Source: Pleodorina starrii
Taxonomy: Eukaryota > Chlorophyta > Chlorophyceae > Chlamydomonadales > Volvocaceae
NCBI GenBank assembly: GCA_030267565.1
Contig: BRXU01000012.1
Coordinates: 2,726,501-2,790,500 of the forward strand
Length of the DNA: 64,000 nucleotides
Direction: 5' to 3'
Both the position numbers and the translations under genes were made by a program. Under the pieces are notes generated by a model. The model searched no databases, had not been told where the DNA came from, and worked only from the letters and a program-made list of their open reading frames with translations. This document shows, piece after piece, positions 12,135 through 22,300 of this stretch (positions are counted from its first letter, which is position 1; the number at the start of each line of letters is the position of its first letter).

Positions 12135-15123
12135 CTAAAAATTGCTGTCACCGCGGAAGCTTTTTTTTGTCTGCACGATCAACGCTCGGGCGCCCTGCGG
12201 GCTCGGCTTGCTAGCCGGCCCAAGACCCGGCAGGCGCGCGTTGGGCGCTGACTGCTGCTGGGCGCCAGTGCTACTGCTGGCCGCATGGTGCGTGTCTGAG
12301 CGCTGCACACCGCTGGGTTTGCGCAGGAGCTCCATAGCTTTGGGGGGCTGGCCGCGCGCCCCCGCCAGCGCCGGTAGCACTGGCAGTTTGTCCTCAGCCA
12401 GCGCCACCGCCGCCGCGTCGCCACGGCCCCGGGATGCACTAGCACCCGTCCGCAGCGTGCCGTGGGACGGCTGGCGCATCTCGCAATGAGGATGCAACCG
12501 CGCGCCCTGGCCCAGCGCCGGCAGGTGTTTCCACTCCGCCTGCTGGCCCGCGGGTCCAGGCTCCGAGATCGACAGCTTCCGCGACAGGTTGGCCGCTAGA
12601 GTCCGTATCCGCGCCGGGCTGTCGCTGCTGCCATTGCTTCCGTGGCGGCTCACGATCCCAACGCCGGTCCCGCCGCCGCGCTCCAATGACCGCCGCTCTA
12701 TCGATTGCCGCACGGTACTGCCGGCCATGACGCCATAATGCATCGAGTTGCCGCCCCCTGGCGGCGGCGCCACCGGCGCCAGTGGCACGGTGGGCGCCTG
12801 CAGACCCCGTGCGCCCTTGAGGTGCTGGTCCAGCGCCTGCTTGCCCGCGTCGCCGCGGGGCCCCGGTGGCGCCAGCACTGGCCCCGGAGGCGCCAGCACC
12901 GGCGCTGGCCCCGGAGGCGCAAGCACCGGCGCTGGGCCTGGCGGAGCCGGTCCTGGCGCCGCTCGCCCTCTCGGCGGCGGCGAGACCGCCGGCGGTAACT
13001 GCCGCTGCTGCTTGTCCTTGAGCTCCGCCCAGGCCTCAAGGTCCAAGTCCGCCAGGTGGCCCTTGCCACCGGCCTCTCCGCCGGCTGCGGCGGCAGAGGC
13101 GGCGGCAGCCGCCTCCGCCTTCTTCCGCGCGTGGCGCGTGGAGGCCTTGGAGTGAGAGCCCTGCCGCTGCAGCACGGCGTCCAAGTCGTCAGGCGGCAGC
13201 TCGTCCAGGTCGGCGGAGGACGTCTCGCTGAGCGCCCGGCGCAGCTCCGGGTCCTCTATGGACTTCACGGACACGCCCGCCGCCGGGGCGCGCCGTGGCA
13301 TCGGAGCCGTGTCGTCCGCCGCCGCCGCGCCGCCCTCTGCATCCCCGACGGCCCCTGAAGACTCGTTCGAGGCGCTGGAGGTATGCGACGCGGCGCGACT
13401 AAGGCCCAGCGAAAAGGCGTCGTCATCGTCGGCCTCCGCCGCTTCGGCGGCGCCGCCGCCGTCTCCTTCCGCCGTGCCTGCCGCCGCTGTCTCCGCCGCC
13501 TCTGGTGACTTGTCCGAGTCCCGGGCCACGTCGCATGCTTCGCCGTCATCCTTCCCCAGCAGCGTGTCCAGGTCGCCGCTGTCACTGCCGCCGGCAGCAG
13601 GGGCAGAAGCATCGCCGTCTGCCTGCGCCGCCACCACGGCTGCATCGCCGTCGGCTACGTCGCCGTCGGCTGCATCGCCATCGCCAGCGTCGCCGTCGGC
13701 TGCGTCGCCCGTGGCGGCGTCGCCCGCCGCCGGCATCGCCACCACGGCGGCGTCGCCGGCGGCTTCCGTCGCCTGCATAGTGACAGCCACCGTTCCTGTC
13801 TCGTGCTGCGGCTGTCCCGTCGCGCCGTACTGCTCCAAGAGATCCTGCCAGCGCTGCTGCTGCTCCTGTGTTTTTGCTAGCAAACGTGTGAGGCAGGCCG
13901 CTGCTGTTTCGGGTGTACCGTCGCTGCTGCACGATATCGCCAGGGCCGCAAGAGAGTTTTTGAACTGGTCCGCAGGTATCGTCAACTCGCTGCCGCTCCC
14001 GGCGTCCTCCACCCAGGCAGCATCGAGCGCGGCACGACTGACGGCGGCATCGCTGCCCCCCGTGATGCAGTTCAGGACGTCCTGTCGGCCCGGGAAGCAC
14101 GGGTTAGGTTGCAAGAAGGTGAGTATTGATTGCGGAACCCTTATGTCATGGCTGGGCCACGATCCCAGGCCAACGGTTTGGGGCAGACAGTGTCCGTTGC
14201 AGGGAAGGTTCTCAAGTGGCAAAACGCCCGGTATGATGAGGCGCCGATTGTACCTTGATGAGGGCGTGTGTCGCTGCCAGGTACTGCGCTTTTGCGAGAA
14301 CTCCGTTCGCCGCGAGCCAGGTTTCCCATGCGTCCAGCTGCGCAGACAAGGCAGCGTTGGAGAGGTCCACCTGCGAGCAGCGTCAGGTGAGCGGCGTATG
14401 TATGCCAAGTAGGGCCAGCGGGGGTAGGCTCTTGTCCCAAGTGCCAGGTATGAGGCTGGTAACGTGGTAAGCGAAGAGGACAACAGGGTATAATGCGCAC
14501 CTGTATATTCTCCTGTAGCCCTTCTTCATGTCCGTCCGTGCTGTTAAATCGGCCGAACAGGAACATAGCCGAGGTTCCGCCGAGGTAAGCGCGAATGTCA
14601 CACTTAGTGAGTAATGAGCTTTTTCCCATTGCATACTAACAGCATGCACTGCAAATACTTAGCACTCTTACCTGCTCCATTCTAAACCGGCTGCGCTTGC
14701 GTGCACCTGAAGCACTTTGCGGAAGCAGTGCCCCATGCCCAAGGCCGGAGCATCCGGCAGGGCTTGCAACTGTTCAAGACGCCTCAACAAAACAGACTCC
14801 AACTGGAAGGGAGGGAGAAACATCTGTCTCGGGCCTGTCCGCCTTTCTGCTTATGTAGCCGATGAAACGTCGTGAAAGCTTTTCGCAGAAAGCCTGCGCA
14901 GCAACGGACAAGAAATTTAATACTGCAGTGGTAGAAAATGTGCATATAGGAAAATGCGGGCGCATTGTCGACACAATTTGTCAACTGCTTTTGAGCTTCA
15001 TGTCCTGAAGGCTGCCCACCCGCCCGCGCATTTAGTGGGCACTCGACACCAGTAAGCATATTAGTTCACACAAGTTACCTCTTCGCTTGAAATGCAGGGA
15101 ACCGGCCTACAGCTCGAGCAGCC
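12135..15123 (-). CDS. Unrecognised multi-exon protein with a long disordered C-terminal region (5' end unresolved)
   Basis: I do not recognise the family. The 3' exons are firm: 14802-14707, 14602-14501, 14370-14254 and 14081-12135, all joined by phase-0 introns. They encode LESVLLRRLEQLQALPDAP..., CDIRAYLGGTSAMFLFGRF..., VDLSNAALSAQLDAWETWL... and DVLNCITGGSDAAVSRAAL..., which look like helical ordered protein of 150-200 residues. A tail of about 500 residues follows, rich in Ala, Gly, Asp, Ser and Pro, with repeated GDAADGDA-like units (about 13.6-13.75 kb) and APPGPAPVLAPPGP-like units (about 12.85-12.96 kb). Two further upstream exons fit by phase (15123-15079 and 14893-14869) but are tentative, and I could not find the start codon. 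A membrane-binding or scaffolding helical domain is possible; this is a guess from the helical look, not a domain match. Confidence 0.65.
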
Positions 15124-15388
15124 CTGCAAACGGGCCTATATCTTCCTGCCCATTACGACCTCATGAGTATTGGTGCACAAGTAAACTAACGGGAACAGGC
15201 CGACCCTGCTGAGTTAGATTCGTCGCGGAGGCGAAACCCAGACTGAACCCAAAGCTATCTAGTCCTGCTCACTTTGATTTCTCCCAGGCGCCTCAGGTAA
15301 TTGCAAAACGTGAGTATGCTTCAGCTACCAGGAGGTGAAATAACAATTGTTAGTAAGCTGCCAGTCCCTAGTCCTTCCGCTTCGTTGG

Positions 15389-15408
15389 GAGAGAGAGAGA
15401 GAGAGAGA
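15389..15408. repeat. (GA)10 microsatellite
   Basis: Twenty bases of uninterrupted GA dinucleotide in the divergent intergenic region upstream of CCDC25. GA runs are common near plant and algal promoters; a role here is not shown. Confidence 0.85.
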
Positions 15409-15682
15409 TTGTTACAGTTGTACGGTATGGCCCCATTCTCCTCTGGGCACCATCCGCACCACAGAACCTTCCAGACGATCCTCATTGGACAACTGGGATA
15501 GCTCTGCCTTCTAGGGCGGACCTCATCCATTCACCCAATCTACCACCGAGACAGAGGGTTCAGCGATCGCCACCACTCAAACGTGTGAATCCTGGCCAAT
15601 CAACTCGGCCACCAACTCCACTCATAGCAGCTAGCCATAATCTCACACCCAGCGGTAGCCGGGGGTCTCCACAGGGAGACCC

Positions 15683-15718
15683 GGGAGACTTCGTTGGGCA
15701 GGGAGACTTCGTTGGGCA
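15683..15718. repeat. Two-copy 18-bp tandem repeat upstream of CCDC25
   Basis: GGGAGACTTCGTTGGGCA occurs at 15683-15700 and is repeated exactly at 15701-15718, about 275 bp before the CCDC25 start codon. It is close enough to be a promoter element pair, but this is position-based inference only. Confidence 0.8.
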
Positions 15719-15992
15719 CTTCAACTGCCGTACTTGCATTCACACTTTTCCCACCTTGCACGGCTTCTGGCTTCATGAAGGCTGCGTATATACATGTACT
15801 GATGTGTTCATTTGATCATGTACACAATTACACCTCTTCACGCCCCCAGATAGGTTTGCTTTTAAACTCATCCGTTCCAACACCCTGGCGTGTATCGCCC
15901 CACGCGATTGCAGAATTGTTGTCTGACGCGCTTTGATACGGTGGTAACTTCACCCCCCGGACGAGCCCCTCAGGAGAGCGAATTAGGCTACC

Positions 15993-18900
15993 ATGGTGTT
16001 CTATTTCTATCCGCGCGGCCACAAGCCGAACACTGAGGATTTCATGATTTACATGGGAAAGGACAAGGTATGTCGAACGAGTGCCCACATTGGGGCAGGG
16101 CCGTCACCGCAGCCTTCACTGCCTGGGCGCACCGGCGCAGGCGGCCGTTCAAGGATTGCACACTACACACCCTCATCGCGTGACTACACGTGCACCCGCA
16201 GTATGAGAACGAAGACTTGATTGCACACGGTCTACCATGTGACCTCTGGTAAGCATGGGTAGCACGGGTTTGGTGGCACCGCCCGCACGCCCTCCCCAAG
16301 CATGCACGCAAGGGCACTGCACGGGGACGCAACAGCGCGTTGCAAGGCGTCACCTGGCGAGTCTGCCTGGGCCAGCTGAACACCGCGCACGCCTACGGCA
16401 CGCGCCATCTCGCACCGCCGCTCACGACGTGCTCCGCGGTCCTCAACCCCAGCTCGTGCCTGCGGCGTACACAGCAGCCAAGTACGTATCTAACCTGGCA
16501 TCCTCACCCCCAGCTCGTGCCTGCGGCGTACGCAGCAGCCAAGTACGTATCTAACCTGACATCCTCGCATCTTTACAATCAGTTGCCCCGAAAGCCAGGA
16601 CCGGCGCCTGGAACCACGTCCGACCCCAACCCAGTCAAACAAAACGGTCATCGCCCAGCAGTGGCCCCTTTGGGTGCTGCGGGCAACGGCCTGCACGAGG
16701 CGTGCCCGGTGTACCAAACCCGCCATACCCCTATTGACGTCCACGCTGTCGTACACCCCACCCTGTCATGCCGTACCCTCCGTACTGCACAACAGGTTCC
16801 ACGTGGACGACATGTCCTCCGCGCACGTGTATCTGCGGCTGCCGGACGGGTGCGACATCAAGGAGATCCCCGCGGATGCGCTGGAGGACTGTGCACAGCT
16901 CGTCAAGCAAAACTCTATCCAGGGTGGGTGGGTGAGCGGTGGGTGAGGAATGTCGGGGCTGGAAGCGCCGCCTCGCGCGGGTTCAGCTAGAATGGGCTGG
17001 TACGGAGTGCAGATGCTGGGCGCCGCGGAGGAGACGCAGCAGGGGATGTACCGGCGCGCTCAGCTCGGTGCGGCGGGGCCAGCCTCAGGCGCGGCGGGGC
17101 TCGCGCGGATGCCGGGGCGCGGTGGCGTTTGAATGCGTGTTGGGTGGTGAAACCAGCTCTGGCTCGGGTCGAGCAAAACTGTGAAGGCGCGGCGGGAGTT
17201 TAGGGCAGCGTACGACGGGCCCTGCATGGGGCTGGTGTTGGGTTGTGTCGGGCTATCTTGTCTTGTCGGTTACGTGTGGAGCGCCGAGAGGTGAGTCGGG
17301 AAGCACACTGAGGGTGGTCCAAACGACGAACTACAAACGGTTGGGGTGCAGATCCACACGGTCCTCAGCTGCCAGGCCCGATGGAGGTGGGTCTGGGGGA
17401 TAATTAGAACGGCCCGGGGCGAGGGAACGCAACGCAGTTACCTGGGATATTACCTGAGGATTACCTGATAACTCCAGCAGAAATAAAACGAGCGCGCGGC
17501 CGCGTCGCCGCCGACCAACCCCAGACGGACCGGCACACGACAGCACGAGACCAACACAGACACACAGCCCGGACAGCACAAAAGGAACGATGGTTTACTC
17601 ACCTGCAAGAAAAGGGAAAGCAGCAGGAAGCGGCGGGTCCGAAGCAAAAAGTGTTAGTGGTGGTTAGCCGTGCATCGCCTTGGCGCCACGTCAGGATCCG
17701 GGCGTGGAACCTGGCGCGGCGTCGAGTGGCGGTGGGCGCTGCACGGCCGTGGGAGGCTTCTTGTTGGGTGAGTGGTGGTGTAGACAGTCAGGCAGGCTGG
17801 CGGAAGCCGGTACTGCTGCCGGGACGTCTTCGGAACACGTCAGCATACGGCGTCTGCAGGACCCCCGTTGTCATGTCCCTCCCCCAGCGGGGGCTAGTGC
17901 TTTGGGGGACAAAGCATAGGTGTCACGCCGCTCCAAGGGCTGGCGCGTTGCCGAGTAGGTGCTAAGGGTGGAAGCACTGCGGGGCTCGGCGAAGGGGCTG
18001 TTTGGGGAGAGTTGCACCGCGAAAGTGCGGTGCCGGGTTCTAGATCGCCAGGCGGTTGGAGGCTATGAGCGGTCGCTGTGAGTGGCAATGATGCCATTGG
18101 CTCGATGGTCCTTAGCGAGAGGCGTTTGCCGCCCTACGCCCGGCTACCCCCGCCCGCCCGCACCCGCTTAACCCAGGCTGCAAGACCAACAACGTGACCA
18201 TCGTCTACACGCCGTGGAGCAACCTAAAGAAGACGGCGGGCATGGATGTGGGACAGGTGGGTGGGCGCGTGTGAGGCCTTGCGCGCCAAATTGTAGGGGG
18301 CAGGAGCGTGGGCGTGGGCGTGAGGCAGCCCGCCGCGTGCGGTGTCGTTGTGGTTGCCACGTTCCGTCTGCCGTGAACCCTGCCCCGCACGGCCCTTCGG
18401 TGCCCTCCGCCTCACGCCGCCCTAACCTGCCCTACCCTCTGCGCCCGCCCCCGCCCTGCCCTGCGCTCCTGCAGCCCACCCTGCCCTGTCATGTCCTGTC
18501 CAGCCCGGCCCAGCTGCACCCTAACCCACCTGGCCCATTGGGTTGGCTGCCCTTTGGCCCTGTCTGCCTGTCCGTCCGTCTGTCCGTCCATCTGTCTGTC
18601 TGTCTGTCTGTCCGTGCATCCAGGTGGGTTTCCACGATCAGTCGCTGGTGTACAAGGTCAAGGTGGACCGCAAGAACAACGAGGTCATCAACCGGCTGGA
18701 GAAGACCCGGCAGGAGCGCTACCCCGACCTGGCAGCGGAGAAGGAAAACTACATGTCGCAGGTGGGTGGGTGGGTGAAAAAAGAAGATATCGCAGCGAAG
18801 GGACGGTCGGTGGGGGGGGGGTGCGAGCGGGTGAGCAGCGATGGGAGTTGCGGAGCGGATGGGATAGGACGGGGGGTCATTGCAAGCAAGCGAAGCGCGA

Positions 18901-20234
18901 ATGGGGTTACATGGGGTAAAGAGGAGATACCGCAGCGGAAACGGAGACGAATATGGGGTGATATTGGGGATGGGGTGGTGTGGCTGGTAATAGTGGGGAG
19001 GGTAGTGTGGGTACGGGGTGGAGGTGGAGGGTGGGGACGGTGCTGTGGCGCAGCGGAGGTCGCGGATGCAACCAATGCGATTGGGGTCTGAGGGACAGGG
19101 CCGGCCCCACACCCGACCCGGCGGCCCGACTGGGATGGCATTTGCTCGTGGAGCCGGTCCGGCCCGGCGAAGGCAACAGAGTCGGGGCGGCGGCAGACAC
19201 ACAACCAGAGATATCACTTGGCGGGATGACCTGGCCTCGCCTGCTTGGGTGGGCGGGGCTGGCGGCTGGCTGGTTGGCATGCGTCGGCCTCCGCACGGGC
19301 TCCTACAGCACGCCGACCGCGCTGTTCTGTTCGGTTGGCTGGTGGCCGCAGGTGCGACAAGCGAAGCGCGCTGAGGAGCGGGCCTCGCGCGCGGCGGAAA
19401 AGGCGGCCAAGGAGGAGCGGAAGAAGCAGGAGGACCTCAAGAGCTACAAGCACATTATGAAGGTACGGTTGGGGTCAGTTCCGTTAGCCGCGCGCCTGAG
19501 AGGGGTTGCCGGGGCTGGCTGGAGGCTGGGTGGGCGCGTGGGCGCCGTTCGGGAACACGCGCATGTGGGTCACGGTCGGTTCCTGGCCTCGGGCGCTGCG
19601 GAGGTACCGGATGCGGTCCTGCTTCCATGGTCCTGCTGCTGCTGCTGCTGCTGTTGGGGCGCGCATGGCGAGCGCGACCGGCGCTGTGGGTGCGCTCGGG
19701 CGGTGTCGTCCTTGTGGTGGGGCTGCCACACCTGCACTCGTCGTCCTGCCTGCTTTGTCTAGGGTTCTCAGCAGCAAAGCGCAGACCTGCTCTGTTCTGA
19801 TCCAGGCTCCGGCTCTCAAGTCAGGGGCCAGAGCCGCATTACGGGACACGGGCCTAGTCGCCGCCGTCCTGCGCTTCCGGGGCGAGATGGCGTTGCGTGG
19901 CGCTCCGCACCGCGTCAACGCCCACATCCGTATGCCATTGCCCGATGCGTGCTTCCTCGCAACCCGATGGGAGGAGGCAGTCCGCGGCACCGTGCAGACC
20001 ACTGCGGCGCGCCCAGCTTCTGGCGCGGCCGCGGTGCCCTCCCGCTCCCCACCCCGTCCGCCCCCCCATGCCGCTACGTGGATGTGCCCTGTCCGTCTCC
20101 AACCAGCCCAAACGTCTTTGATCGCCAAATCGCATTGTACTTGTTCCTTCCCCCAGGACGAGTACATGGTCAGCAACAAGGAGCTCAAGGGGAAGTACAC
20201 TTCGGTGGAAGACTTTGAAGAAGATTTCATGTAG
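15993..20234 (+). CDS. CCDC25: CCDC25 orthologue (NFACT-R / DUF814 domain protein), about 218 aa
   Basis: Exons: 15993-16067, 16202-16248, 16796-16923, 18177-18256, 18624-18761, 19352-19462, 20157-20234; phases close to 218 aa against 208 in human CCDC25. The hallmark segments are in order: MVFYFYPRG..., [74 protein letters not shown], a basic coiled coil of Glu/Lys/Arg, and an acidic end (VEDFEEDFM). The NFACT-R fold occurs in proteins of ribosome quality control; animal CCDC25 has also been reported as a DNA sensor. The algal role is unknown. The third intron (16924-18176) is over 1.2 kb and the sixth about 0.7 kb. The start fits the family N-terminus exactly, with the context TACCATGG. Confidence 0.95.
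16451..16572. repeat. Two-copy 61-bp direct repeat inside a CCDC25 intron
   Basis: A segment starting AGCTCGTGCCTGCGGCGTAC is found at 16451 and again at 16512, with only a few differences across 61 bp. It lies in the second intron of CCDC25 and looks like a recent local tandem duplication. Confidence 0.8.
18560..18615. repeat. (CTGT/CCGT)n tetranucleotide tract next to a splice acceptor
   Basis: A run of CTGT and CCGT tetranucleotides ends about 8 bp before the acceptor CAG at 18621-18623 of the fifth CCDC25 exon. It supplies the polypyrimidine tract of this intron. Length change by slippage could therefore affect splicing. Confidence 0.85.
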
Positions 20235-22300
20235 CGCCCGAGGAGCGGTGGTGGCAGCGGGCGGCGGCGGGGAGCCGGGTCGCGGAGGCTACACATTTGG
20301 GTGTCTGTGCCGCGGCACGCGGCGGGGGATTAGCATGCAGCAAGGGTTATCTTGGTCGCGCCTCATTCCCAACATTCTGTGCCCGCCACACCCCTGCGCC
20401 ATCGCCAAGGCTTGCTTCTGTTACCTACTTACCTTCATGACGTAGCTGACATGATCGTTTTGGGGGCGTCCCAATGTCGGCCGCCGCGTTCGTTCCGGCA
20501 TCGGACTCTGCGGCCGGCCGTGTGTCTGGCACGGGGGCGTGCAGAGGGAGTGCAACAGTGCATACAGCATTTTTTTGCGGGCCCGCTGACGGCACCCAAG
20601 CCTCCCAGGGCCGACACCGCGACACGGTGACGCTCGTTCAGCGCCGGCGCGCGTCAATGCCAACGAAGCACGGCTGCGTGGTGCTGAGCAGCAATAAGCG
20701 GCCATATGGCGTCGGATGGGCAACGCAGGAGAATGTCGCGCGTGGTCCTGCATTTTGTGCATTTTGTGGTCCACGTCTCCTGTGTGGCGTGCCCCTTTTG
20801 GAAGGCGATGTCGTCGGTGCGGGAGCAAAATGGTGCACACGTGTTGTTTGCGATTGACGCCCCAGCCGTCTGCGGATCGGCCCGAGCCCCGGCTGGCCGT
20901 TCGTGGAGGGCTGTCGTGGTGTGGCCAGCGGACGGGGAAGCCCGACGAATGGACACCCAGGGGGGACACGCATGCACAAGGCGTGTGCGGGACGGTTTGT
21001 GGCTGAGCCCCGCATCTCCTGAAGGACTGGTCAGAGTGCTTGTGAGCGTGAAACACGGCGCAGGCGCCTGCTTTGGCTTTTTTCGACGATGGTTGCGGGG
21101 GGTCAGCCAGTCGAAGGTCAAAAAGTAATGACGGCGGACTTTTTTCTGGGCAGACGCTGCGCCTAACTGCGCTTCCGGGCTCGCCATGGAAACAAACTAG
21201 GCCTGATAACGTTGAAGAGAGGGGGGCGGCTTCCAGGGCCGTGATGGTGGAGGAACGGGAGTGCCCATACACGGGCCTCGGCAACTTTCTGTGCAGGAGG
21301 TGACAAACAGCATTGTAGCCGCAGGCCCGAGGATTGCTTTGCACAAATCGGCGGGAAAAGCCACTTGTGCGTCGCAAGCTTTCCTACGAAACGTTGACGA
21401 CAGGGCCCGAGGGCGGCAGCAGGGGCCAACGTTCGTTGCCCGTGCCCCCCGTGTTAACTTACAGAAACTTGGCGCCCGACAACCACGGATGACGAACGGA
21501 AGAAATTAACCAGGAAGAAACCTCACATCGGTGTCACTAGCATGTTTTTTTCGCCCAGACACGGCCCAGGGGTCATCAAACGGTGGGTCAATTAACGGCG
21601 TCAGCTACAGCCAGCTGAACCATGCACGTCTTCGCAATTCAGGTCACCATTCAGCTATTCAGGGAACAACAGCGGTTCGAAACTTGTTTTGGTAGCACGG
21701 TACTTTTTGTAAGCGCCAACTCATCGGCAGTGAGAGCGCCCATTGCCAGCGTCAACACTCTCGGCGCACAAACAGGCTAAAATTATACAAACTATGTTTG
21801 ATCATGTGCTATGGTAGTTCTTATAGCTGATTTCCTTCGGATTCGTGTTTATTTCACCTTTTTGGATGGACGAGCATGACACAAATGTGTCCTTTGCGCC
21901 AGGCAGGTGACACGCCGTTCCATAAGGTGCTCGGGCTTTGAGTCTGTAAGGTTATGGTCTAAACGAGTTGTAAATAATGCAAGAAGCGACGGTACTCGAA
22001 CGATTCCGTCCTGATTTTTCATGATCCGCTTCAGTATCAGCTTGGGACGAGCCGTACAACTACCAAGGCTGGCAGGAAATATACGCTCTGACCTGTACAC
22101 TGGCAAAAATGACGGCAAAATGAATCTTCTAACTCAAAATGCGGCTGGAGATGCGCAAACAGTCCGCAACTATACTTCTCTTGCGCGGCTTCGAACGAAA
22201 ACGGTTTTCGACAGAGCGCCAAGACCAGCGAATTACCTCACATTTGCAACGAATTTCACCGGCGCAGCACGTCTGCGATTCGCTATGAACTTCAGTCCTG
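20235..22300. other. Intergenic: CCDC25 3' flank and MYB gene 5' flank
   Basis: The first kilobase is GC-rich and probably includes the CCDC25 3' UTR. About 21500-22290 is AT-richer and precedes the MYB gene start at 22301, so it likely holds that gene's promoter. A minus-strand open frame of 318 codons at 20421-21377 has no recognisable domain and looks like chance. TGTAA occurs near 21709 and again in 21950-21975; either could be a polyadenylation site, but both are far from the CCDC25 stop. Confidence 0.5.

Larger units (their letters stand above)
15124..15992. other. Divergent intergenic region between the unrecognised gene and CCDC25
   Basis: The minus-strand gene at 12.1-15.1 kb and the plus-strand CCDC25 gene both start from this side, so the stretch should hold both promoters and possibly the missing first exon(s) of the minus-strand gene. 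It contains a GA dinucleotide run and a tandem 18-mer, annotated separately. No other gene is seen. Confidence 0.5.

Noticed and set aside
20421..21377. 318-codon minus-strand open frame downstream of CCDC25
   Set aside because: Composition rich in His, Pro, Arg and Ser with no domain, overlapping several equally long frames on both strands; most likely chance.
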